Source of the DNA: Candidatus Woesearchaeota archaeon
GTDB lineage: Archaea > Nanobdellota > Nanobdellia > Woesearchaeales > UBA10216
Reading direction: 5' to 3'
Assembly: GCA_018303115.1 (NCBI GenBank)
Contig: JAGVYT010000013.1
Span: forward strand, 1-42,812
DNA length: 42,812 nt
Below the pieces are notes generated by a model. The model did no database searches. It was not told the DNA's origin and was given only the letters and a program-made list of their open reading frames with translations. Positions within the stretch are counted from its first letter, which is position 1. Each line of letters starts with the position of its first letter. Below, one piece after another: positions 1 through 7,966 of the stretch. A program made the translations under genes and the position numbers.

Positions 1-84
1 ACTTAGTGTCTAGTTAAAACGTGATAGCACAGCCTCATTACATTAACCAAATACTTTATATAGAGTAATTAGTTACTTTTTTAA

Positions 85-429
85 ATGACTAAAGACGAAA
101 ATCCATATGAAAATCCATATAAGGCAGTGGGATATTCTTTTAATGAAATTCAGGGTGGTAAGCGAGGACCGCTAATTATGGAGTTGGTACATTTTGCAAA
201 TGACGGGTTACTATTTAGAAGGGATGGAAACGGTCCGCTATACCCTGTAGGGTTACCTGATGTTGGTTGTGAAATGATGAGAGCAGAAGAGATGTTACAA
301 AATCCTTTGATTATGGGAACTAAAATAGAAGCTGGTTATAGTGCTGAAACCGGTAGAATGGCATGGGAAATGCGTTTTGCTGCTGAACGTCGAAGTGAAA
401 GCATAGATAAATTAGCAGGAATGCAGTAA
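85..429 (+). CDS. hypothetical protein (114 aa)
   Basis: ORF with AT-rich, TATA-like upstream sequence; no recognised family. Confidence 0.55.
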   Translation: MTKDENPYENPYKAVGYSFNEIQGGKRGPLIMELVHFANDGLLFRRDGNGPLYPVGLPDVGCEMMRAEEMLQNPLIMGTKIEAGYSAETGRMAWEMRFAAERRSESIDKLAGMQ

Positions 430-495
430 TTCTGAATAATTAACGTTTTCTTTGAAAAATTTTCGATAATTACCACTGGACAACGAGAAGCAAGT

Positions 496-574
496 CTCAG
501 AAGCAAAGCTTCTGATGATGCTCAGAAATAGCGATTTCTGACACTTCTGAGCCCAGTGTCCCATTGGACACTGG
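496..574. repeat. hairpin cluster: TCAGAAGC-aaa-GCTTCTGA, TCAGAAAT-agcg-ATTTCTGA, CCAGTGTCC-catt-GGACACTGG
   Basis: Perfect inverted repeats at 497-515, 522-541 and 553-574; the first two form a tandem pair with a 6-nt linker, resembling 26071-26120. Confidence 0.7.
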
Positions 575-630
575 ACATGTGCGGGCAACTTATTTAAATA
601 GGGACGCCAATTGCTGCTACTGCGCAAAAA

Positions 631-1479
631 ATGGAAAATAATGGCAAACTAATCAGCGTCACAGATTTGTCTTCTTACAGCTTTTGCAGGCGAGGCCTTT
701 ATTTAAGGCTGGTTTTGGGCTTGAAAGAGCCTGTCAAGCCTGTAATGGTGCTTGGGGGGATAAGGCACCGGGTATATGACGAGGCTAACAAAAAGGAGGA
801 GTTTCTTGTAAGTCAGATTGGCAGCGATGTGAAACGTGAGGAAGTCCTGCAGATGTTCGCAAATGCCTATAATGCAGTCCTGAATAAAAGCGTCTACAGC
901 TATTCTCCGCAGATTGAAGCGCTGAAAATGGATAAGAATGAGGTGGCAGAGCAATTAAAGCAGATTGTCTTAGTGCAGTCCCGGTCAAGGGCAGACGAGG
1001 TATTAAGCTTTTCCTCAAAAACAGGGCTGTTTGGAAAGGAGTTGTGGAGCAAGCTTACTCCAAAGGTGATAACAGAGCTTGGTGTTCGCTCTCAAAAACT
1101 GCGCCTTAAGGGGGTTGTTGACAGGGTTGAAGTTTATGGCGACGAGTATGTTCCTGTTGAGATAAAGACCGGCCGCGCTCCTCATGAAGGCGTTTGGCCT
1201 GACCACAGGATGCAGCTTGCCGCTTATATGCTGCTTCTGAATGACAGTCTTAATGTCAATATCAAAGAGGGGGTAGTAAAGTATGTCGCTGCAAATCAAA
1301 CCAGGCAAGTGGTTATGAATCCGTTCATGGAGTATGAGGTAACGTCAGCGGTTGATAATGTTTTCAGCTTAATGGAACAGAGGCAGGTTCCGGGTTTCTG
1401 CGGCAAAGGCTACTGCAGCATTTGCGCCCTTGGCGAGGATTATGGGAAGCGCCTGATAAAGCTGCCTGCCCGCTCATAG
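631..1479 (+). CDS. Cas4-like PD-(D/E)XK nuclease family protein with C-terminal Cys cluster
   Basis: VVDRVEV...VPVEIKTG...HRMQLAAYMLLL nuclease core; N-terminal YSFCRRGLYLR; C-terminal GFCGKGYCSICALGEDYGK. Confidence 0.75.
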   Translation: MENNGKLISVTDLSSYSFCRRGLYLRLVLGLKEPVKPVMVLGGIRHRVYDEANKKEEFLVSQIGSDVKREEVLQMFANAYNAVLNKSVYSYSPQIEALKMDKNEVAEQLKQIVLVQSRSRADEVLSFSSKTGLFGKELWSKLTPKVITELGVRSQKLRLKGVVDRVEVYGDEYVPVEIKTGRAPHEGVWPDHRMQLAAYMLLLNDSLNVNIKEGVVKYVAANQTRQVVMNPFMEYEVTSAVDNVFSLMEQRQVPGFCGKGYCSICALGEDYGKRLIKLPARS

Positions 1480-1516
1480 GGTAATGTCAACTTACGCGCG
1501 TTTCGTTTTCTTTTCA

Positions 1517-1563
1517 CTTCATTTCTCTACTCCTTGCAAAGTCAGGGAGGAGAAGAAATGAAG
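1517..1563. repeat. imperfect stem-loop, loop TTGCAAAGTCAG (hairpin family 2)
   Basis: cttcatttctctactcc / ggaggagaagaaatgaag; loop closely matches the hairpin at 24931-24978. Confidence 0.6.
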
Positions 1564-1634
1564 CGGCATGCCACTGAACTTGAGATTATCCGCTCATAGA
1601 AGGGTTTAAATATAATCAAAAAATTCTTTCTGGA

Positions 1635-2699
1635 ATGGCGTATGACATTGGTTATCTTTTAAATTACCAAATCTGGGGCAATTCCGGGAAGGACTACCTT
1701 ACTGCGTTACTGATGGTGCTTGTGGGGGTGGCTGTTCTAAAGCTTTTCAAGAACATCGTCCTGTTAAGGCTTAAGAAAGTAGCCGCAAGGACAAAGACGG
1801 AATTTGACGACCTCCTTGTCAAGATACTCCGTGACATACAATGGCCTCTGTATTTCCTCATTTCTGTCTACATTGCCCTGCAGACGCTTGCACTGCCTGC
1901 TTTGGTAGTCAAGCTGTTCAATTACGCATTGATTGTAGGGGTTGCTTATTACATCGTCAGAGCAATTCAGGACTTTATAGACTTTGGAGCTGGCAGGATA
2001 GTCCACCGTCGTGAAAAGGCTGAAAAAACTCAGGAAGCGGCCCTGATCAAAACGCTTAGCCGCATAGCAAAAGGTATCTTGTGGGCTGTTGCTGTGCTTA
2101 TGGTTCTGTCAAACTTTGGCTATAATGTCTCCACGCTTGTGGCTGGTTTTGGAATCGGGGGAATAGCGGTTGCGTTTGCGCTGCAGAACATCCTGGGAGA
2201 CGTATTCAGCTCTGTTTCCATATACCTTGACAAGCCTTTTGAGATAGGCGACTTCATTATAATTGGCGACCAGATGGGGGTGGTAAAGAAAATCGGGATA
2301 AAATCCACGAGGATAGAGGCGTTGCAGGGAGAGGAAATTGTTGTCTCTAACCGAGAGCTTACCAGCACAAGGATTCAGAACTTCAAGAAAATGGAGAAGA
2401 GACGGGTTGTTTTTAAGTTTGGTGTTGTTTATGGAACTACTGTTTCAAAGCTTAAGAAGGCGAAGGAAATAGTGGCTGAGATTGTAAAGAAAGCCAAGCT
2501 TGCCGACCTTGACCGGGTTCATTTCAAGGAGTTCGGCGATTTCAGCCTTAACTTTGAGGTTGTTTATTACCTGAATTCCAGCGACTATAATGACTACATG
2601 AATACTCAGGAGGAAATCAATTTTGGGATAAAAGATGGTTTTGAGAAGGAGAAGATAGAGTTTGCCTATCCGACGCAGACCATTTTTGTGAACAGATGA
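1635..2699 (+). CDS. MscS-family small-conductance mechanosensitive channel
   Basis: GFGIGGIAVAFALQNILGDVFSSVSIYLDKPFEIGDFI motif. Confidence 0.9.
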   Translation: MAYDIGYLLNYQIWGNSGKDYLTALLMVLVGVAVLKLFKNIVLLRLKKVAARTKTEFDDLLVKILRDIQWPLYFLISVYIALQTLALPALVVKLFNYALIVGVAYYIVRAIQDFIDFGAGRIVHRREKAEKTQEAALIKTLSRIAKGILWAVAVLMVLSNFGYNVSTLVAGFGIGGIAVAFALQNILGDVFSSVSIYLDKPFEIGDFIIIGDQMGVVKKIGIKSTRIEALQGEEIVVSNRELTSTRIQNFKKMEKRRVVFKFGVVYGTTVSKLKKAKEIVAEIVKKAKLADLDRVHFKEFGDFSLNFEVVYYLNSSDYNDYMNTQEEINFGIKDGFEKEKIEFAYPTQTIFVNR

Positions 2700-2703
2700 A
2701 AGC

Positions 2704-3276
2704 ATGATGATAGCTGACTTCTTGGTGCCGTTCGTAACCATTGCAGTTGCAGAGCTTGGCGACAAGACGCAAATTGCAATGATGGCGTTTGCTGCAAGGC
2801 ACAGGCACACTCTGCAGATATTTCTCGGTGCAATGGCTGCTTCTTTGATTGTTGACGGCTCTGCGGTGCTGCTTGGAGCTTACGTTTTTGTTTATCTTCC
2901 TAAAGTTCTGCTGTCTGCAGTGGCTGGCAGCATTTTCATTCTCTTCGGGATTTACACGCTCTTAAAAAGGGAGAAAGAGAAAGGCGGCGGGGCAGCTACA
3001 AAAAAATCCGTGCTTGCCATGGCTTTCCTGCTGTTTTTCACAAGCGAATTCGGGGATAAGTCTCAACTTGCAGCCCTTCTTTTCGGAACCCAGTATAACA
3101 TGCTCCTTACGCTGCTTGGCACTCTTGGCGGTATAGCGGCTGTTCTGGTTGCTATGCTCCTTGCTGGCAAATACATTAGAGAGCACTTCAGGGAGAAGCG
3201 TGTGCGGCTCTTTTCTTCATTGCTGTTCTTGGCCGTAGGCGCATGGCTGCTCATTGGCGCTGCTGTCAAAGGATAA
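2704..3276 (+). CDS. TMEM165/GDT1 (UPF0016) family transporter
   Basis: Two E-x-G-D-K-[ST] motifs: AELGDKTQIAMMAFAARH and SEFGDKSQLAALLFG. Confidence 0.85.
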   Translation: MMIADFLVPFVTIAVAELGDKTQIAMMAFAARHRHTLQIFLGAMAASLIVDGSAVLLGAYVFVYLPKVLLSAVAGSIFILFGIYTLLKREKEKGGGAATKKSVLAMAFLLFFTSEFGDKSQLAALLFGTQYNMLLTLLGTLGGIAAVLVAMLLAGKYIREHFREKRVRLFSSLLFLAVGAWLLIGAAVKG

Positions 3277-3309
3277 ACTTATTAAACTTTGTTTTCTGTA
3301 AAGGGCTGC

Positions 3310-4788
3310 ATGGAAATTAACAGGGTAAAGGAATCAGGAATCTTCGTCATTTTCGGGGTTACAGGAGACTTGGCAAAGCGCAAGTTAATACCTGCGCTAT
3401 ACAGGCTCAAGTCCAAAAGGTTGCTGCCTGAAAATTATTTTGTAGTAGGTGTTGGGCGGCGCGTTCTTACGGAAAGCGGTTTTGACAGGATGCTTGAGGA
3501 ATCAAGGAATAGCTTTATAGGACGTGTTAACAGAAGGGCTTGGTCTGAATTCAAAAAGCAAGTCAGCTATTACTCTATTAATTTTAAAAGTGTTAAGTCT
3601 TTCAGGAAACTGGCAAACTACATGGAAAGAACCGGCAGGGAAAGCAAATGCGGCGGCAACAGGGTTTTCTATCTGGCTATGCCCCCCGACGTGTTTGGAC
3701 CGGTAGCCAGGAATATGAAAAAAGCAGGATTGCTGAAAGGAAAGGGCTGGAAAAGGGTTGTGTTCGAGAAGCCTTTCGGGTTTGACCTGGAATCTGCCAG
3801 AGGGGTTAACAGGCAGGTGTCGTCTGTTTTTAGTGAGAGGCAGGTTTACCGCATAGACCATTATCTCGCCAAGGAGTTTGTGCAGAACATACTTTTTTTC
3901 AGGTTCGCAAACCCGATGTTTGAGCAGATATGGAATAATAATTTCATTGACAACGTGCAGATAACCATAGCAGAGCAGGATGGAATTGGCTCGAGGGGCA
4001 GGTATTACGAGAAAGCAGGCGCTGTTCGCGACATGGTTCAGAACCATGCCTTGCAGATACTGTCTTTTGTAGCAATGGAAGCCCCGAAGTCTGCAAAGTC
4101 TGCCGATACCTGTCCTGAAAAGGTGAGGGTTTTGAAGTCAATAAGGAAAGTTCTCCCAAGCGAGGTTGTTACAGGCCAGTATGGAAGCGGTAAAGTTAAT
4201 GGGAAGAACGTTGTTGCCTATAGAAAAGAGTCTGGCGTTGCCCCAGGCTCACTGACAGAGACATACGCTGCTATCAGGTTTTATGTTGACAATCCTCGGT
4301 GGGAGGGAGTTCCCTTTTATGTAAGGACGGGAAAGAGGCTTGCTAAGAGCTATGCTGAAGTCAACATTATGATAAAGGATGTTGTTTGCACTGTGTTCTG
4401 TGATGAAAGAATGGAGCACCCGAACATAATCACTGTGAGAATCCAGCCTGACGAGGGAATCTCCATTAAGTTTAATGTCAAATCCCACGAATCTGTATAC
4501 CCAATTAATCCTGTTATCATGGATTTCAGGCATAAGGCGGTTTTTGGGATGAACGCTCCTGAAGCTTATGAGACGCTTATCGCAGGGGTGATGCAGGGCG
4601 ATAAAGCGTTGTTTACAGACTGGGAGGAAACTGAGCAGAGCTGGAAGGTTATTGAGCCTGTGCTCAAGTCAATGGATAAAATGAGGAAGAAATTCCCAAA
4701 TTACAGGGCAGGCAGTTTTGGCCCGGAAGAGGCTGATAAATTGCTTGAGGGTAAAAAATGGGTGATGCCGCAGGGGGTGGGCGAATGA
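3310..4788 (+). CDS. zwf: glucose-6-phosphate 1-dehydrogenase
   Basis: [59 protein letters not shown] at 3310 is more plausible than the TTG at 3289. Confidence 0.92.
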   Translation: MEINRVKESGIFVIFGVTGDLAKRKLIPALYRLKSKRLLPENYFVVGVGRRVLTESGFDRMLEESRNSFIGRVNRRAWSEFKKQVSYYSINFKSVKSFRKLANYMERTGRESKCGGNRVFYLAMPPDVFGPVARNMKKAGLLKGKGWKRVVFEKPFGFDLESARGVNRQVSSVFSERQVYRIDHYLAKEFVQNILFFRFANPMFEQIWNNNFIDNVQITIAEQDGIGSRGRYYEKAGAVRDMVQNHALQILSFVAMEAPKSAKSADTCPEKVRVLKSIRKVLPSEVVTGQYGSGKVNGKNVVAYRKESGVAPGSLTETYAAIRFYVDNPRWEGVPFYVRTGKRLAKSYAEVNIMIKDVVCTVFCDERMEHPNIITVRIQPDEGISIKFNVKSHESVYPINPVIMDFRHKAVFGMNAPEAYETLIAGVMQGDKALFTDWEETEQSWKVIEPVLKSMDKMRKKFPNYRAGSFGPEEADKLLEGKKWVMPQGVGE

Positions 4789-5678
4789 AACTTGGCTTTA
4801 TCGGATTGGGCAGGATGGGGCATAATGTCGTTCTAAACCTGCTGTCAAAAAAACACGAAGTAGTTGCGTATAATCGTTCTGCTGACAAGGTTAGGAAGAT
4901 AGTGAAAAAGGGTGCGATAGGCGCATACTCGGCTGGAGAGCTTGCACGGAAACTGGCAAGGCCAAGGACGATTATAATCATGATTTCTGCGGGAAAGCCT
5001 GTTGACGCTGTTATTAGGCAGTTGCTGCCTCTGCTTTCAAAAGGTGATACGTTAGTTGAGGCAGGCAACTCTTGGTTTGAGGACTCAATCAGGCGCTATA
5101 AACTGTGCAAGGGAAAAGGCGTTAATTTCCTTGACATGGGAACTTCCGGAGGCTTGAAAGGCGCAAGATACGGCGCTTCATTAATGATAGGGGGGGACAA
5201 GCAGGCATTCAAGCGCCTTGAAAAGCTTTTCACTGACATGGCAGCAAGGGACGGCTATGCTTACGTGGGCGCTTCAGGAGCAGGGCATTTTGTGAAGATG
5301 GTTCACAACGGCATAGAGTATGCCCTTGAGGAAGCGTATGGAGAAGGGTTTGAAGTGCTGAAAAAATGCCCTTACAAGCTTGATCTCGCGAAAGTTGCGA
5401 GAGTCTGGAGCAGCGGCTCTATAATAAGGTCTTTCCTCAGCGAGCTTGCAGAGCAGGCATTCAGAAAGGACCCTGAACTAAGAAAGTTTAAGGGAGCGAT
5501 AGGCGGTGGCGAGACGGGAGCCTGGGCGTTAAAGGTTGCAAAAAAGGAAATGGTTGAGATGGAAACCCTTGCCCACGCACTAAGGGTAAGAAAGCAGTCG
5601 CTGAAAAAACAAACATTTGCCACAAAGCTTGTGTCTGCCTTAAGGGCTGAATTCGGCGGCCATAAGGAAGCCAAATAA
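4785..5678 (+). CDS. gnd: 6-phosphogluconate dehydrogenase (decarboxylating), short YqeC-type
   Basis: [69 protein letters not shown]; overlaps zwf stop (ATGA). Confidence 0.9.
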   Translation: MKLGFIGLGRMGHNVVLNLLSKKHEVVAYNRSADKVRKIVKKGAIGAYSAGELARKLARPRTIIIMISAGKPVDAVIRQLLPLLSKGDTLVEAGNSWFEDSIRRYKLCKGKGVNFLDMGTSGGLKGARYGASLMIGGDKQAFKRLEKLFTDMAARDGYAYVGASGAGHFVKMVHNGIEYALEEAYGEGFEVLKKCPYKLDLAKVARVWSSGSIIRSFLSELAEQAFRKDPELRKFKGAIGGGETGAWALKVAKKEMVEMETLAHALRVRKQSLKKQTFATKLVSALRAEFGGHKEAK

Positions 5679-6364
5679 TGACGGTAACTACCATTTTTAA
5701 GAAAAGCAATGATGAATTAAGTAAAGCTGCCGTTAATATTTTAGTGGAAGTTGTTAACAAATTACTGCAGCAGCAGAAACAAGTTGTATTGGCTATTCCC
5801 GGAGGAAGAAGTGTTGCGGCCATCTGGAAATTGCTTGCTTCCGACCACAGAATACCTTGGAGAAAAATTCAGGTTTTAATGGCTGATGAGAGGGTTGTTC
5901 CGATAACAAGTGGGCAAAGCAATTACCGCTTAGCTTATGATACTTTTCTGAAGAAATTAATTGAAGCAGGAGAGCTGCCTGAGGAAAACCTGCATCCGTT
6001 TATTGCTGATAAAGGCAGCAGCAACTACAATAAAGAATTAAAAAAATACGGAGGAAAGCCGGACATGATAATCCTTAGCATCGGCGAGGACGGGCACGTA
6101 GGCGCGCTATATCCCAACCATCATTCTGTAAAAGACAGTTCAGAAGGTTACATAGCAGTGGACGACTCCCCCAAGCCGCCTCTGGAACGCATCACAATGT
6201 CAAGGAAAACAATGCTGAAGGCGAAAACTGCACTGCTGCTCTTCATTGGAGAGGCGAAAAGGGAAGCTTACGAGAAATTCAAGGCAGGTGACGATATTAT
6301 CGAATGCCCTGCAAGGCTTGCAAAGCAGATTAAGGACTCTTATGTGCTGACAGACCTTAAATGA
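5678..6364 (+). CDS. pgl: 6-phosphogluconolactonase
   Basis: AIPGGRSVAAIWKLL; MADERVVP; SNYRLAYDTFL; ILSIGEDGHVGALYPNH; overlaps gnd stop (TAATG). Confidence 0.88.
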   Translation: MTVTTIFKKSNDELSKAAVNILVEVVNKLLQQQKQVVLAIPGGRSVAAIWKLLASDHRIPWRKIQVLMADERVVPITSGQSNYRLAYDTFLKKLIEAGELPEENLHPFIADKGSSNYNKELKKYGGKPDMIILSIGEDGHVGALYPNHHSVKDSSEGYIAVDDSPKPPLERITMSRKTMLKAKTALLLFIGEAKREAYEKFKAGDDIIECPARLAKQIKDSYVLTDLK

Positions 6365-6393
6365 AGAGCTGCTGCAGGGAAAGTCTGTCATTA

Positions 6394-6536
6394 GGCATTG
6401 TTGAAAGTCTTGCCCGCTCTCTTATTCGCCCTTTCCTTTTTTCCTTCTCCCCTTAACTTGTTAGAGGGGGGAAGGAAAATTGGAGGAAGAAGCGACAGCA
6501 GCAAAACAGGCAAATAACGACTTTTTCAACAGAGCC
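6394..6536. repeat. MITE-like element: imperfect terminal inverted repeats around a 14-bp hairpin
   Basis: ggcattgttgaaagtcttgcc (6394-6414) versus aacaggcaaataacgactttttcaacagagcc (6505-6536, inverted); central hairpin 6439-6479 with loop ttaacttgttaga. Confidence 0.65.
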
Positions 6537-7064
6537 CGGTCATTAAAAAAATACTTAAACTCTGATAAACTCCCGGCAGGAATGACTGGCATAGCCCAAA
6601 TAATCAGTGAACTTGACAGCTTGCCATTAAAATCAGCCGATGAAAGACATGAGGAATACATGCTTACAGGAGATCTCACAAAGCTAAACAATCATAGACT
6701 GACAGCCACCCCAAAAAGGATTATTGAATCTTCTGGAAGTCTCTCTGGTGAGCAATTCTCGGCTTTTTTGCAGCACGCTATTTCGATGTTTCCAAATCCG
6801 CAATTACCGAGTGGAATAACCGGATACGCATTCGATACTTTCTATGGCCGGAGTGTTTTATGCACAGTTGCCGTAGAGGCCTTTTTAAGCCGGGATAACC
6901 GCTCAGAAGCTGACAGGCTGACTCTAAGAAACGCATTGGCCCAGGTTAAGGGATATGAGATGGAAATACTTGTATTCGATAAGTTTGATGAATCCGGGGT
7001 AGCTGATGCAGAAATAACCATTGACAAGTTACTTATGCGTTTGTCAGAATTGCCTGTCCCTTAA
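6480..7064 (+). CDS. hypothetical protein; predicted N-terminus lies in the repeat element
   Basis: ORF with TTG start at 6480; true start may be downstream (for example MTGIAQIISELDSLP). Confidence 0.5.
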   Translation: MEEEATAAKQANNDFFNRARSLKKYLNSDKLPAGMTGIAQIISELDSLPLKSADERHEEYMLTGDLTKLNNHRLTATPKRIIESSGSLSGEQFSAFLQHAISMFPNPQLPSGITGYAFDTFYGRSVLCTVAVEAFLSRDNRSEADRLTLRNALAQVKGYEMEILVFDKFDESGVADAEITIDKLLMRLSELPVP

Positions 7065-7149
7065 CCTTGATTCCGTTCTAGTATAACTGCGCATTTATTG
7101 TCTGTTTTCCAAAGAATGCCTCGTTATCTCAAGGCTGCAGCTGCCATAC

Positions 7150-7536
7150 TTAAGACGTTACAATAATTCTCTTTTTTCGCAGCTCCTTATCAGCAACATT
7201 CAGGGAAAACTGTTTTAAAAAATCCTCAATTAGGGAAACATCCGGGTTTTTCCTATCCAGCCTGTATAAAACCGCCTTTCCTATTTTTCTCGACACTTTT
7301 ATAATTCCAAAATTCAACATCTGCTTAACATACTTGTAAACGGTTAACTTGCTCATTCCCAACTCTTTAACCAGTTCTTCCCTCGTAAAATCAAAATATG
7401 AATTTTCTAAAAATACGTTCAGGAGCCTTAGCTTTGGGGAGTCGCCAAACAGCTGTAATAATACAGAGCCTTCTTCAGGATATGCCATTTTTACCACATG
7501 CCTTAGCGACATAGCAAAGTTTAAATACTTTACCAT
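7150..7536 (-). CDS. winged-helix HTH transcriptional regulator (start may be the ATG at 7512, MSLRHVV)
   Basis: FTREELVKELGMSKLTVYKYVKQMLNFGIIKVSRKIGKAVLYRLD. Confidence 0.75.
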   Translation of the reverse strand: MVKYLNFAMSLRHVVKMAYPEEGSVLLQLFGDSPKLRLLNVFLENSYFDFTREELVKELGMSKLTVYKYVKQMLNFGIIKVSRKIGKAVLYRLDRKNPDVSLIEDFLKQFSLNVADKELRKKRIIVTS

Positions 7537-7549
7537 ATAAAGTATTGTT
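7520..7549. promoter_or_regulatory. overlapping divergent promoters with inverted repeat AATACTTT-N7-AAAGTATT
   Basis: TATA-like tttaaata at 7520-7527 about 25 nt from the + strand ATG (7550); inverted repeat 7524-7531/7539-7546. Confidence 0.55.
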
Positions 7550-7807
7550 ATGATACTTTCTGATTCAGAAATAAAAAAGGCTATTTTGGAATTTTTGGTA
7601 AAGAAAGCAAGGTGGGGCTCTAATTACTTTCCGTTGCAGACATTGACAAGCTGGTTTGGCAGGAAGTTGGAAAGCAACGGGAAAAGGTCGAAAAAAGCTG
7701 TTAAAGAACTTTTGAAAGAAGAACTGCTGCTCATTCACAAAAGGGGAGAAACTATTTCCTTAAACCCACACAAAAAAGAGGGGGTAATAGGGTTAATTGG
7801 AAAGTGA
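7550..7807 (+). CDS. small hypothetical protein, possibly winged-HTH-like
   Basis: 85-aa ORF with good divergent promoter; KKAVKELLKEELLLIHKRGETISLNP. Confidence 0.6.
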   Translation: MILSDSEIKKAILEFLVKKARWGSNYFPLQTLTSWFGRKLESNGKRSKKAVKELLKEELLLIHKRGETISLNPHKKEGVIGLIGK

Positions 7808-7821
7808 ACTAAGCTTTGAAC

Positions 7822-7965
7822 TTAAATGCTTCCTTTGTTTTCCAGCGCATGCTTAGTTATCTCCAAACTACAGCTGCTGTGCTTCCTGCAGAAGTCTTCG
7901 CATTCCTTCGCCCATTTTTCCTCCGTGTAGTGGAAGTTGCACACTGAGCATTGGTAGGTTTTCAT
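7822..7965 (-). CDS. 47-aa Cys-rich small protein MKTYQCSVCNFHYTEEKWAKECEDFCRKHSSCSLEITKHALENKGSI (not in the ORF track)
   Basis: Manual minus-strand translation; CxxC plus C-x3-C-x5-C; 2 nt from the stop-side end of the ATPase gene, same strand. Confidence 0.75.
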   Translation of the reverse strand: MKTYQCSVCNFHYTEEKWAKECEDFCRKHSSCSLEITKHALENKGSI

Positions 7966-7966
7966 T

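Noticed and set aside
412-627. 71-aa minus ORF across the hairpin cluster
   Set aside because: Spans multiple inverted repeats and has no coding character.
3502-4047. 181-aa minus ORF inside zwf
   Set aside because: Antisense to a strongly conserved gene with no own motif.
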